Assembly: GCF_029338295.1 (NCBI RefSeq) | Contig: NZ_CP119791.1 | Span: 1,674,001 to 1,738,000 of the forward strand | Reading direction: 5' to 3' | Length of the DNA: 64,000 bases | DNA from: Haladaptatus sp. QDMS2 | Lineage (GTDB): Archaea; Halobacteriota; Halobacteria; Halobacteriales; Halococcaceae | Shown: positions 1-7,851 of the stretch, piece after piece | How positions within the stretch are numbered: the stretch's first letter is position 1 | Layout: every line of letters starts with the position of its first letter | Translations under genes and position numbers: made by a program | The notes under the pieces: model-generated | What the model was told of the DNA's origin: nothing | Database searches by the model: none | Seen by the model: only the letters and a program-made list of their open reading frames with translations

Positions 1-122
1 CGGTCCACGCCCGAGTCTGCGATGGCCGCGAGCCCCGCCTCGGCGAAGAGGTCACGGGCGGTCCGTTCTGGCTGCACGCCAAAGGGTGTGAGTCCGACCC
101 CCGCGACGCGTACGGTAGTCAT
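1..122 (-). CDS. Thiolase-family protein, N-terminal fragment cut by the window edge
   Basis: Only about 40 residues are visible, beginning MTTVRVAGVGLTPFG and continuing ERTARDLFAEAGLAA. This opening, a short beta strand with a GVG.TPFG turn and then a helix starting the first thiolase half, is typical of the SCP2-like thiolase or acetyl-CoA acetyltransferase proteins common in haloarchaea. The catalytic cysteine and histidine lie beyond the edge and cannot be checked. The acyl-CoA dehydrogenase a few hundred bases away on the same strand fits a role in acyl-CoA metabolism. Many archaeal members of this group lack proven thiolase activity, and some act with a DUF35 protein, so the exact reaction is open. 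Confidence 0.7.
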   Translation of the reverse strand, partial: MTTVRVAGVGLTPFGVQPERTARDLFAEAGLAAIADSGVD

Positions 123-205
123 ACGTTGACATAAGTCGTGTGCGAGATAAAGCCCTGCCGGACGCTCCGATATTTGAAAAGTGGTGTCTGTGAACGTGAC
201 AGTCG

Positions 206-481
206 CTACATTCCCATGTCGTCTGCGGCCTCCGGAATGGGAAGGTCGTGGGGCGAGACGGCCAGGAGTTCTGCGGCGTGGTCTAAGGCCATGTCGAAGC
301 CGTAGTAGCGTTCGAGTTCGTCGCCGTCGGCACTCGGGCGCACCTTGAGCATGGCGTACCCCTCGATGTTCTGGGCGATGGCTGCCGTTTTTCCGCCTTT
401 GTCGAAGGTGAGGACGCGCTCGTGGTCGGTTTCGAAATACCGGGCCGTAATGTCGTTTTCCGTGAGTTCCGTCTCGCTCAT
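206..481 (-). CDS. Conserved-looking small acidic protein of unknown function
   Basis: This encodes 91 residues, strongly acidic, starting MSETELTENDITARYF and ending in an acidic, methionine-containing tail (EAADDMGM). The composition and third-position GC match neighbouring genes, so it is likely real. No signal peptide, membrane segment or metal motif is visible. It lies between the acyl-CoA dehydrogenase and the thiolase-like gene on the same strand, with a short spacer of about 45 bases from the dehydrogenase start-distal end, so it may be co-transcribed with them. I do not recognise the family and propose no function. Confidence 0.65.
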   Translation of the reverse strand: MSETELTENDITARYFETDHERVLTFDKGGKTAAIAQNIEGYAMLKVRPSADGDELERYYGFDMALDHAAELLAVSPHDLPIPEAADDMGM

Positions 482-526
482 TGAGAGCAGTAGTGAATGA
501 AGGCAGTCGTACCTATCGGTTCTCGC

Positions 527-1669
527 CTACTTCAGCAACTGTGCGGCGATGGTGTTGCGCAGCACCTCAGAGGTGCCCTCGTAGATTTCGTTCAGCTTCG
601 CGTCGCGGTAGAAGCGCTCTGCCGGGAAGTCCTTGGTGTAGCCGTAGCCGCCGTGAATCTGAATGCCCTCGTTCGCGACTTCGCGGGAGATTTCACTGGC
701 GTAGAGTTTTGCCTGTGCGGCCTCCTTGATGAAGTTCTCGCCGCGAATCTTCTTGTCCGCCGCGAGGTGCATGAGCATGCGGGCGGCCGATATTTTCGTA
801 TCCATGTCGGCGAGTTTGTGCTGGATGGCCTGGAACTGTGAGATGGGGCCGCCGAACTGCTCGCGCTCCTGGCTGTATGTGACAGCCTCGTCGAGTGCTG
901 CCTGTGCAATTCCAATCGACCGGGCGGCGATGGTGATGCGCCCACCGTTCAGGGTCTTGAGCGCGTGGACGAAGCCCTCGCCTTCCTCGCCGAGCAGGCG
1001 GTCTTCGGGGATGCGCAGGTCGTCAAAGCGGAGTTCGGCGGTCGGACAGCCCTTGTCGCCGAGTTTATCCTCCGTGCCTTCGACGTAGAAGCCGTCGTCT
1101 TCCTCGGGGCGGACGATGAACGAAGAGATGCCCTTGTTACCGGCGTCGGGGTCGGTTTTGGCGAACAGGGTCACGGTGTCGGCGACCGACCCGTTCGAAA
1201 TCCAGAGTTTGCCGCCGTTGATGACGTACTCGTCGCCGTCTTTCTCCGCGGTCGTGCCCATCGCGGGCACGTCGCTACCTGCCTGTGCCTCAGAGAGAGC
1301 GAACGCGCCGATGTCTTTGCCTTCGGCGAGTGGCGTGAGATACTCCTGTTTTTGCTCCTCGTTGCCGAACTCGTAGAGCATGTTGCCCGCGAGCGAAATG
1401 TGTGCCGCGACGATGGTGCCGACGCCGCCACTGCCGCGTGCAATCTCCGAGAGCCCAATCGCGTAGGAGTGGTAATCGAGGCCTGCACCGCCGTACTCCT
1501 CGGGGAAGGGCATTCCCATGAGGCCGAGTTTGCTCATCTCGGAGATGAGGGCTGCCGGGAATTCGTCGTCGTGGTCGATGTCCGCTGCAATCGGTTTGAT
1601 CTCCTCGTCGACGAACTCGGAGACCATGTCCTTTATTTGCTGTTGCTCAGCGGAGAGGCTGAAGTCCAT
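527..1669 (-). CDS. Acyl-CoA dehydrogenase
   Basis: The protein is 380 residues, the usual length for the family. It oxidises acyl-CoA to 2,3-enoyl-CoA using FAD, passing electrons to electron-transfer flavoprotein. The N-terminal helical domain begins MDFSLSAEQQQIKDMV. The flavin and substrate loop AFALSEAQAGSDVP lies near residues 122-135. The C-terminal signature YEGTSEVLRN holds the expected catalytic base Glu364, and IHGGYGYTKDFPAERFYRDA precedes it, as in short-chain and butyryl-CoA type enzymes. Chain-length specificity cannot be read from sequence. The thiolase-like gene next door suggests a beta-oxidation or branched-chain acyl-CoA context. The ATG start is well placed just before the conserved first helix. 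Confidence 0.93.
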   Translation of the reverse strand: MDFSLSAEQQQIKDMVSEFVDEEIKPIAADIDHDDEFPAALISEMSKLGLMGMPFPEEYGGAGLDYHSYAIGLSEIARGSGGVGTIVAAHISLAGNMLYEFGNEEQKQEYLTPLAEGKDIGAFALSEAQAGSDVPAMGTTAEKDGDEYVINGGKLWISNGSVADTVTLFAKTDPDAGNKGISSFIVRPEEDDGFYVEGTEDKLGDKGCPTAELRFDDLRIPEDRLLGEEGEGFVHALKTLNGGRITIAARSIGIAQAALDEAVTYSQEREQFGGPISQFQAIQHKLADMDTKISAARMLMHLAADKKIRGENFIKEAAQAKLYASEISREVANEGIQIHGGYGYTKDFPAERFYRDAKLNEIYEGTSEVLRNTIAAQLLK

Positions 1670-1744
1670 ACGGAGGAATTAGGATGGTCGTTCCTTTACT
1701 TTTCGTATCCCCGCCACGATTTGCCATCGCAGCGAGGGACGGTC

Positions 1745-2137
1745 TTACTTGTCCTCGAGAGCGTCTGCGATGCGGCCGAGTTCACGGCGGATGTCGACCA
1801 TCTCGTCGCGGACCTTGCGCACTTCACGGACGAGTTCCTCGTTCGCGCGGCTGTTGCTCTGTTCGCGCTCTGGTCGCCCGCCCATGGCACCGCCGGGGCC
1901 GCCACCGCCCATCATGCCGCCCATCATCTGGGCGAATGGGTTGCCGCCGCCACCCATGCCGCCGCCCATACCGCCACCGCCGAAGGCTTCTTCGAGGCGC
2001 TCTTCGCGGCTTCGGTCGCCCTCGCCTTCCTCTCGCTCTTTGGCTCGTTTCTCGCGAATCTCCTCGACGCGCTCGCGGAAGGACTTTTCCTGTGACTCTG
2101 ACTCGGCTTGCTTCTCCTGCTTGTCGTCTTTCGTCAT
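1745..2137 (-). CDS. Glycine/methionine-rich coiled-coil protein of unknown function
   Basis: The protein has 130 residues in three segments. The first is a highly charged lysine and glutamate helix (about residues 1-48, with REERLEEAFGG at its end). The second is a flexible middle rich in glycine and methionine (GGGMGGGMGGGG, MMGGMMGGGG). The third is a C-terminal heptad-like helix (ELVREVRKVRDEMVDIRREL) that looks able to form a coiled coil. There is no signal peptide or membrane segment. Proteins of this build are seen in haloarchaeal genomes, but I know of no assigned role. The coiled coil suggests oligomerisation, which is inference. It stands alone between the DUF2797 gene and the acyl-CoA dehydrogenase, all on the minus strand. 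Confidence 0.7.
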   Translation of the reverse strand: MTKDDKQEKQAESESQEKSFRERVEEIREKRAKEREEGEGDRSREERLEEAFGGGGMGGGMGGGGNPFAQMMGGMMGGGGPGGAMGGRPEREQSNSRANEELVREVRKVRDEMVDIRRELGRIADALEDK

Positions 2138-2184
2138 AGGCCCGGGTTGGGAGTGACCGGGGAAAAACGTTGGGGGATGTAGAC

Positions 2185-2937
2185 TTAAAACGCGAGCAGG
2201 CTCGACTGGACGGGTTTCGTCGACGCTTCCGCGGTGAGTTCGTATCCGACGAGGCCGCGAAGGTCGACAGCATAGGTCGACCCGGCGTGGCCCAGGAGTA
2301 GAACGCGCCCCTGGCTGCCGATGACGGTTCCCGTCGCGAGCGTTTCGGCGATAGGCGGTGCGTCGAGAGAAAATCCGTAGTCAAAGTCGAACTCTTCGAT
2401 GACGTCAAAGTCAGTGAGAAGGGCGTTCCACGCCGCCTCGTCAACCGTGCGGTGGAGGCCCGGAATCTTCGTCGGGACGCGCACCCGGTCAACCAGCCGG
2501 TTCGCGATTTCAGCTTCGCGCTGGCGAGCGATGCGGCCGTCTTTGACGGTGGCGATGTGCGCGCCGCGGTCTGCACCCTGCTCGGTGAGGCGTTGGCGGA
2601 GTCGCCAACTGCGGGTCACGCCGACTTTGAAGATGTCGGGGGCGAACGCGGCGAGGTAGATGGCGTGTTCCTCCTCGCAAGTGTCGACCGGTTTGTCGCA
2701 GTTTCCGGTGCAGATGGCACACGGCCACAGGTCAGAATGCAGGTCGCAGTAGGGAGCGCGAGGTTCGTCACAGGCGACGTGGTCGTCGTCGTGGACGACG
2801 CCCGCACAATGTCTTCGACCGAGCGAATAATCGAGTCGATGGCCCGGAACCAGTGGCTCGCGGTGAACTGTGCCGTCCTCGGCGACGAGGAGGGCGGCCT
2901 CGTTCTCCTGGCCCGTCCGGTACCCGACGATTTGCAC
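2185..2937 (-). CDS. DUF2797 family protein with zinc-like cysteines and a GIY-YIG-like segment
   Basis: The protein has 250 residues. The N-terminal half carries clustered cysteines and histidines (RRHCAGVVH, ACDEPRAPYCDLH, CAICTGNCDKP) that look like a structural metal site. The middle (about residues 93-150) reads AIYLAAFAPDIFKVGVTRSWR followed by RLTEQGA and REAEIANRL. This resembles the GIY-YIG nuclease fold with the first tyrosine in place and the distal catalytic glutamate possibly provided by the REAEIAN helix. DUF2797 proteins occur in archaea and actinobacteria and have no established function. A nucleic-acid role is inference from the fold resemblance only. Confidence 0.82.
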   Translation of the reverse strand: MQIVGYRTGQENEAALLVAEDGTVHREPLVPGHRLDYSLGRRHCAGVVHDDDHVACDEPRAPYCDLHSDLWPCAICTGNCDKPVDTCEEEHAIYLAAFAPDIFKVGVTRSWRLRQRLTEQGADRGAHIATVKDGRIARQREAEIANRLVDRVRVPTKIPGLHRTVDEAAWNALLTDFDVIEEFDFDYGFSLDAPPIAETLATGTVIGSQGRVLLLGHAGSTYAVDLRGLVGYELTAEASTKPVQSSLLAF

Positions 2938-3100
2938 ACTGCGGGCTACGCTCGCAGCCGGTAAAAGCCGTCCGTTACCGTCGGTCGCGATGAACTCACG
3001 AGTCGATTACCTACATCGAGACACTCCCCGCCAGAAACGTACATGAACTATCATTGAATTAGTTAGCAGGTTAATATTTTCAGAACAAAATTGCGAAAAT

Positions 3101-3107
3101 TTTAATT
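3101..3107 (+). promoter_or_regulatory. TATA-like promoter element of subtilase A
   Basis: The AT-rich sequence TTTAATT lies 29 bases before the ATG at 3130, in an AT-rich tract that contrasts with the GC-rich surroundings. A TATA box at this distance implies transcription starting at or next to the start codon, as on leaderless haloarchaeal mRNAs. The same heptamer occurs at exactly the same distance before the paralogous gene at 4773, which supports function. Confidence 0.65.
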
Positions 3108-3129
3108 GCAGACCGTCTGTCTCGCAGGT

Positions 3130-4275
3130 ATGGCTGATTTGCCAGACACTCTCACACGTCGTAACGCACTCAAACTTCTCGGAACCACGACGGCCGCCGC
3201 CGGACTCACGGGCGTCGCAGCCGGTGACCTCAGCGGCCAGACCACGCGCGTGAACGTCGGTTTCGACAATTCGAGCGCGAAGCAGGCCGCGCTCGACCTC
3301 GCGGACACCGTCCACTGGGAATTCGCGTGGAGTGCGGTCACGATTTCACTCCCGACCGCTGCTATCGACACGCTTCGTGGCGTCCCGGGTGTTCGCTACG
3401 TCGAAGTCGACCGAACGATGGAAGCAATCGCACAGGACCTCCCATGGGGCGTAGACCGCACGGACGCGGAAGTCGCGCACGCCGCGGGTGACACCGGCGC
3501 GGGAGCCGATATCGCCATCATCGACACCGGTATCGACCAGTTCCACGCAGATCTGGCAGACAACCTCGGCAACGGTCGGGCCTTCACCGGGCCAATCGCG
3601 ACGAGCAACTGGCAGGACGACAACGGTCACGGCACCCACTGTGCGGGTATCGCAGACGCTCTCGACAACGACACGGGCGTCGTCGGCGTCTCCACCGAAG
3701 CGACCCTTCATGCCGTCAAAGTTCTCACCGCCGCCGGAACGGGGATGACCTCCGACGTGGCGAAGGGTATCGAGTGGGTCGGCGACCAGGGCTTCGACGT
3801 CGGGTCGCTGAGCCTCGGCGGCGGCGCCTCCGAGACGCTCAAAGAGGCCGTCGAGTACACCACCAGCAAGGGCGTCCTGCTCGTCGCCGCGGCTGGAAAT
3901 GACGGCCCGTGTACGGACTGTGTTGGCTACCCCGCCGCCTATCCCGAAGTCGTGGCCGTCAGTTCGACCAACCAGAACGACGGCCTGTCGAGTTTCTCCT
4001 CGCAGGGACCGGAAATCGATATCGCGGCTCCGGGGTCGAACATCTACTCGACGTACACGGGTGGCAGCTACGCCACCCTCTCAGGCACGTCGATGGCCTG
4101 TCCACACGTCTCGGGCGCAGCGGGGCAATTGATGGCGCAGGGTCAGTCGGCGAGTCAGGCACGCAACACGCTTCTCTCGACGGCAGAAGACATCGGTCTC
4201 TCCGCAAACGAGAGTGGCGCGGGCCTGGTCGACGTGGCCGCCGCGCTCGGCCACAACTCCGGCGACGACCTATAA
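3130..4275 (+). CDS. Exported S8 family serine protease (subtilase), intact copy
   Basis: The protein has 381 residues from the ATG at 3130. That start gives a clean twin-arginine signal (TRRNALKLLG then a short hydrophobic stretch), whereas the upstream TTG at 3106 does not improve it. An I9-like propeptide covers roughly residues 35-105, ending near the VEVDRTMEAIAQDLPWGV processing region. The subtilisin triad is complete: Asp132 in IIDTGID, His167 in NGHGTHCAG and Ser321 in SGTSMACPHVSG, with oxyanion Asn257 in AAAGNDGP. Family knowledge: such enzymes are secreted halolysin-like proteases. Unlike classic halolysins it ends right after the catalytic domain (GHNSGDDL), with no C-terminal extension. 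A second, broken copy follows at 4773. Confidence 0.95.
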   Translation: MADLPDTLTRRNALKLLGTTTAAAGLTGVAAGDLSGQTTRVNVGFDNSSAKQAALDLADTVHWEFAWSAVTISLPTAAIDTLRGVPGVRYVEVDRTMEAIAQDLPWGVDRTDAEVAHAAGDTGAGADIAIIDTGIDQFHADLADNLGNGRAFTGPIATSNWQDDNGHGTHCAGIADALDNDTGVVGVSTEATLHAVKVLTAAGTGMTSDVAKGIEWVGDQGFDVGSLSLGGGASETLKEAVEYTTSKGVLLVAAAGNDGPCTDCVGYPAAYPEVVAVSSTNQNDGLSSFSSQGPEIDIAAPGSNIYSTYTGGSYATLSGTSMACPHVSGAAGQLMAQGQSASQARNTLLSTAEDIGLSANESGAGLVDVAAALGHNSGDDL

Positions 4276-4665
4276 GTGACATCCTCCCGCGCCTGAAGAC
4301 GCAGGCCTCCCACACCCACCAACGGGCGGTTCGTTGGGATGTTTATGGTTCGCACCCCGACGAGGTGCTGGCTATGCCACGTAGCCGTTACTCCTATCTC
4401 GTCCGGGCAACGGACGGGACTCGGAGGTACCTAGTTGTTTTGTGTCGGTCCGCCGTCCGCGGGCTTACGTTTTGATGAGGCAAACACCCAGTCAACTGCC
4501 AGGTTTCGGACTGTCAGAACCCGATGGGAAACCATCGAATCGACACCGAGTGATACGCACGGAGAGCACCTAAGACTATGCTGTACAGTGAAAGTAACCA
4601 AAGACGGCGATTCATCCACGTCCTCAAGGGCGTGGTATTCTCGCCTGCAATCCTATAAACTATCG
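4276..4665. mobile_element. Probable decayed IS200/IS605-type element, no transposase left
   Basis: This roughly 390-base block between the two subtilase genes has no credible reading frame. It opens at the subtilase stop codon with GTGACATCCTCCCGCGCC and a small hairpin around GAAGACGC. It closes with TCCACGTCCTCAAGGGCGTGG, a hairpin-forming motif, followed by TATTCTCGCCTGCAATC. From memory, both resemble the end sequences that flank TnpB-type IS200/IS605 elements in haloarchaea, but no TnpA or TnpB coding sequence remains between them. The likely reading is a non-autonomous or internally deleted element that inserted between duplicated genes. A fortuitous hairpin-rich spacer is the alternative. 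Ends are approximate. Confidence 0.5.
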
Positions 4666-4743
4666 ATTAGATAGTTCAACGGTCCTGAATTGTTTCCACT
4701 AAGCAGTTCTCTGCCAATTATTTTCATAATTAATAACAAAGAA

Positions 4744-4750
4744 TTTAATT
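4744..4750 (+). promoter_or_regulatory. TATA-like promoter element of subtilase B
   Basis: TTTAATT lies 29 bases before the ATG at 4773, the same sequence and spacing as before the first subtilase. The surrounding 80 bases are AT-rich. The conserved placement suggests the whole promoter-gene unit was duplicated and that the second copy may still be transcribed despite its frameshift. Confidence 0.6.
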
Positions 4751-4772
4751 ACTGTTGGCTTCTGGTGAGGTT

Positions 4773-5922
4773 ATGACAGAATTGTCAGAGACTGTCACTC
4801 GTCGTAACGCACTCAAACTCCTCGGTTCGACCGCCGCCGCAGCCGGGCTCACGGGTGTCGCCGCGGGCGACCTCACGGGCGACTCGATGCGGGTCAACGT
4901 CGGTTACGATACGGAGACCGCAAAACAGGCCGCACTCGACCTCGCCGACACGGTTCACTGGGAGTTCGCCTGGGACGCCCTCACCATCACGATGCCGACA
5001 GCGGGCCTCGATTCGCTCCAGGGCGTTTCGGGTATCCGCTACGTCGAGAAGGACACCGAAGTCGAAGCGCTCGCTCAGACGCTGCCGTGGGGCGTAGACC
5101 GCACGGATGCGGAAGTCGCACACGCGAACGGTGACACCGGCGAAGGCGCAGACATCGCCATCATCGACACCGGCATCGACCGTTATCACGGCGACCTCGT
5201 GGACAACCTCGGCGAAGGACGGGCGTTCACCGGGCCAATTGCCTCCGACAACTGGCACGACGACAACGGCCACGGCACCCACTGTGCGGGTATCGCGGAC
5301 GCGGTTGACAACGACACGGGGTGTCGTCGGCGTTTCGACGACCGCAACCCTTCACGCCGTCAAGGTACTCACCGCCGCCGGCAGTGGGTTCAACTCGGAC
5401 GTGGCAAAGGGCATCGAGTGGACCGTAGACCAGGGCTACGACGTTGGCTCCATGAGCCTCGGGGGCGGTGGCTCCACACAGAACGGGAAAGAAGCGGTCG
5501 AATATGCGGCGAACAAGGGTGTGTTCCTCATCGCCGCCGCTGGCAACGACGGCCCCTGTACGGACTGCGTGAGCTACCCGGCCGCATACCCCGAAGTGAT
5601 GGCCGTGAGCGCGACGAACGACCAGGACCAGCTCGCGAGTTACTCCTCACAGGGTCCTGAGGTCGAAATCGCCGCGCCCGGCACGGACATCTATTCGACG
5701 TACACCGGCGGGACGTACAACACGCTTTCCGGCACGTCGATGGCCTGCCCGCACGTCTCGGGCGCAGCGGGGCAACTGATGGCCGAGGGGCAGTCCGCCA
5801 GTCAGGCCCGGAGCACCCTCAAGAGTTCTGCTGAGGACATCGGCCTCGGCGCGAACGAAAGTGGTTCGGGGCTGCTCGACGTGGCCGCCGCACTCGGCCA
5901 AAACTCCGGCGACGACCTGTAA
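4773..5922 (+). pseudogene. Subtilase paralogue B, disrupted by a one-base insertion
   Basis: The start ATG at 4773 begins MTELSETVTRRNALKLLG, again a twin-arginine signal. The propeptide, Asp region (IIDTGIDRYHGDL) and His region (DDNGHGTHCAGIAD) are intact. At 5318-5321 the run GGGG replaces the GGG of a frame-preserving sequence, so translation leaves frame after DNDTG and ends near 5660 in a foreign frame. The rest continues perfectly in the next frame from VVGVSTTATLHAVKVL through AAAGNDGP and the serine motif SGTSMACPHVSG to GQNSGDDL. A single deleted G would restore a protein of about 382 residues very similar to copy A. A sequencing error or a slipping homopolymer is possible. The codon structure downstream is not decayed, so any inactivation is recent. 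Confidence 0.88.
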
Positions 5923-5929
5923 CCTCGGC

Positions 5930-6380
5930 AAATAGTTGTGAACTACCCTGCCCTACCGCGCTCGGGGCTACCCGCCCCTCGCTTGTTGAGGACAGGGCTT
6001 CCTGTTTCTGTGTCAAGACTTGCACCCGTGGGCACAGCGGTCTCAGACTCCGCAGGCGATTTCCCTTTACGGGCAGTTCGGAGTGTCCCACTCCTACTGA
6101 ATCGACACTCGGCCACAACCGACGATGCACGCTTGTTGTCGTCGTTCGAAAGGCGCGACGCGCCTTTCGTGATGACGAAACGGCTTCGCCGTTTCGAACC
6201 ACGTTTGAACAACGCCGGAAGCGTGGTGAGTATCTTACTACCCCCTTCGACCGAATCGGTAGTAAGCGTATCGTACATAGTGAATGTGAACTATGCGGGC
6301 GGTGTATCCCCTCCCTACTCGCGTCTTCGACGCTCGTTGAGGAAGGGGGCTTACCGCCTTCGATTATGCTAAACTACACC
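5930..6380. mobile_element. Hairpin-rich IS200/IS605-like remnant between subtilase B and the inhibitor gene
   Basis: There is no gene in this block. Near 5938 it reads GTGAACTACCCTGCCCTACC, later GACAGGGCTTCCTG, a stem-loop resembling, from memory, the terminal or guide-RNA region of TnpB-type elements. A second such stem-loop lies at about 6287-6355 (GTGAACTATGCGGGCGG, then GAGGAAGGGGGCTTACCGCC). Between them are three inverted repeats: arms 6147-6156 and 6160-6169, arms 6176-6184 and 6188-6196, and arms 6234-6242 and 6258-6266. The first two are perfect with three-base loops. No transposase fragment is recognisable. The two similar ends suggest two successive insertions or a mini-element. 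Confidence 0.5.
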
Positions 6381-6397
6381 ACCGCCTCTATCCGGAC

Positions 6398-6727
6398 ATG
6401 ACGCTCGAAAAATCGCTCACCGCGACGTCCACGAACGGAAGCGTCGATTTCGTCCTCACGCTCAGGAACACTGGCGAGGACACCGTCTCGCTCACCTTTC
6501 GCGATTCGGGGAAGGCAGACTTTGTCGTCTTAGACGGCGACGAGGAACGCTGGCGCTGGTCGGACGGGCGCATGTTCGCCCAGGTGCTCACGAATCAGGA
6601 TATCGAACCCGGAGACACAGTCGATATCGAAGCGGAGTGGGAGGACCCAGACCCCGGCGAGTACGAAGTCGTCTGCGAACTCCGGACGATGGAAGCCGAG
6701 GAAGAACGGACGACATTCTCGGTGTGA
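6398..6727 (+). CDS. BsuPI-type intracellular proteinase inhibitor domain protein
   Basis: The protein has 109 residues, all one domain. The pattern VDFVLTLRNTGEDTVSLTFRDS, then DFVVLDGD, ERWRWSDGRMFAQVLT and IEPGDTVDIEAEWE matches the BsuPI domain, an immunoglobulin-like beta sandwich. It is named after the Bacillus intracellular inhibitor of subtilisin-like proteases. There is no signal peptide or membrane segment, so it should stay in the cytoplasm. It follows the two exported subtilase genes on the same strand. The inference that it guards the cytosol against premature protease activity is attractive but unproven, because many BsuPI proteins in archaea have no tested inhibitor activity. 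A TATA-like TTATGCTA lies about 33 bases upstream, at the edge of the hairpin-rich remnant. Confidence 0.82.
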   Translation: MTLEKSLTATSTNGSVDFVLTLRNTGEDTVSLTFRDSGKADFVVLDGDEERWRWSDGRMFAQVLTNQDIEPGDTVDIEAEWEDPDPGEYEVVCELRTMEAEEERTTFSV

Positions 6728-6761
6728 CTGGGCAGTAACACCAATCAGTAACACCAGTCGG

Positions 6762-7703
6762 TTAGTGTTCCTGGTCGGGGTTTTCGAGCAGTTCCTGTAC
6801 CGCTTTCCGCACCGATTCGTGTGAGGAGAGCCGTGGCTCGTAACCGAGTGCAGAGAGTTTCTCGATAGAGAGGCGCATCTTCGGCACGTCGCCGGTCCAG
6901 CCACGGTCGCCGCCCGTGTACTCGTATTCGGGGTCGAGGCCCATCTCGTCTGCGACGATGTCCGCGATGGTCGTGACTGAGGTGGTCGTCCGGGTACCGA
7001 GGTTGTAGGAGTTCATCGGCGCGTCTGCGTGTTCGACGACGTGGGCGATGGCTTCGACGCACTCATCGACGTGCATGTAGGACTTCTCCTGGCGACCGTC
7101 GCCAAGGATGACGAGTTTCTCGGGGTCGGCCTGCAACTTCTCGACGAAGTCTGGGACGACGCCGTGGCCAAAGCGCGGGCCGACGATGTTCGCGAAGCGG
7201 AAGTTCCACACGGTGAAGTCGTAGGAGTGGGCGAACACAGAGAGGAGACTCTCCTCTGCGAGTTTCGCCGCGCCGTAGATGCTGATGGGTTCGAGTGGGG
7301 CGTAGTCTTCTGGCGTCGGACGCGGGGCCTCGCCGTACACCGTCGACGAGGAGGTGTAGACGATGTTCGAGACGCCAACGTCGTCCATCCGCTCTAAGAT
7401 GTTGTACGTGATGTCACCGTTCACCTCGAACTGCTTGCGCGGTTCGTCCGAGTTCACGTACTTCTCCGCTGCGGCGAAGTGGAACACGGCATCGAGGTCG
7501 TCGGTGATGACGTCCCCGACGGCTGATTCGTCGGTGAGGTCGGCGTTCACGAATTCAGCGTCGTCGGGGACGCTCGACCGGATGCCGTTCGAGAGGTTGT
7601 CGGCGACGACGACGTCGTTTTCGGGGAGCAACTGGGCGACCATCCGCGAGCCGATGAGACCCGCACCGCCCGTGACGAGGATGCGCTTGCCGGAAAGCTT
7701 CAT
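6762..7703 (-). CDS. NAD-dependent epimerase/dehydratase (extended SDR), UDP-glucose 4-epimerase-like
   Basis: The protein has 313 residues from the ATG at 7703. That start places the Rossmann motif TGGAGLIG at residues 11-18, as expected, whereas starts further upstream add an unconserved tail. The acidic residue that binds the NAD ribose is Asp35 in VADNLS. The active-site pair is Tyr143 and Lys147 in IYGAAKLAEE, with the serine/threonine stretch YTSSSTVYGEAP before it. Family enzymes epimerise or dehydrate nucleotide sugars such as UDP-glucose or UDP-glucuronate in the cytoplasm. The substrate cannot be read here. Glycosylation genes further along the window could use its product, but it is not in an operon with them. 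Confidence 0.9.
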   Translation of the reverse strand: MKLSGKRILVTGGAGLIGSRMVAQLLPENDVVVADNLSNGIRSSVPDDAEFVNADLTDESAVGDVITDDLDAVFHFAAAEKYVNSDEPRKQFEVNGDITYNILERMDDVGVSNIVYTSSSTVYGEAPRPTPEDYAPLEPISIYGAAKLAEESLLSVFAHSYDFTVWNFRFANIVGPRFGHGVVPDFVEKLQADPEKLVILGDGRQEKSYMHVDECVEAIAHVVEHADAPMNSYNLGTRTTTSVTTIADIVADEMGLDPEYEYTGGDRGWTGDVPKMRLSIEKLSALGYEPRLSSHESVRKAVQELLENPDQEH

Positions 7704-7851
7704 GCGCCGAGATTTGTCGGGGTGCTCAAAGTCGTTCTGGGTCGGTACGGAGAATTTGTGGTTAGGCATCAATGCACAAACACTCGCGATTTCTGGATGG
7801 GTGTCCAAGAGCCAGAACAATTATTAGTGAAATTCTGCAATACCAGACAGA

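Noticed and set aside
965-2095. Long open frame on the plus strand across the acyl-CoA dehydrogenase and the glycine-rich gene
   Set aside because: It is the antisense of two credible genes in GC-rich DNA, has no recognisable domain and crosses their boundaries.
3106-3129. Upstream TTG start for subtilase A
   Set aside because: It would precede the Tat signal with eight unconserved residues and would lie inside the promoter. The ATG at 3130 has a TATA element at the leaderless distance and matches the paralogue.
4431-4619. Small frames inside the mobile-element-like block as TnpA remains
   Set aside because: Neither strand shows the HUH or tyrosine motifs of TnpA, and the frames are short with no resemblance to it.
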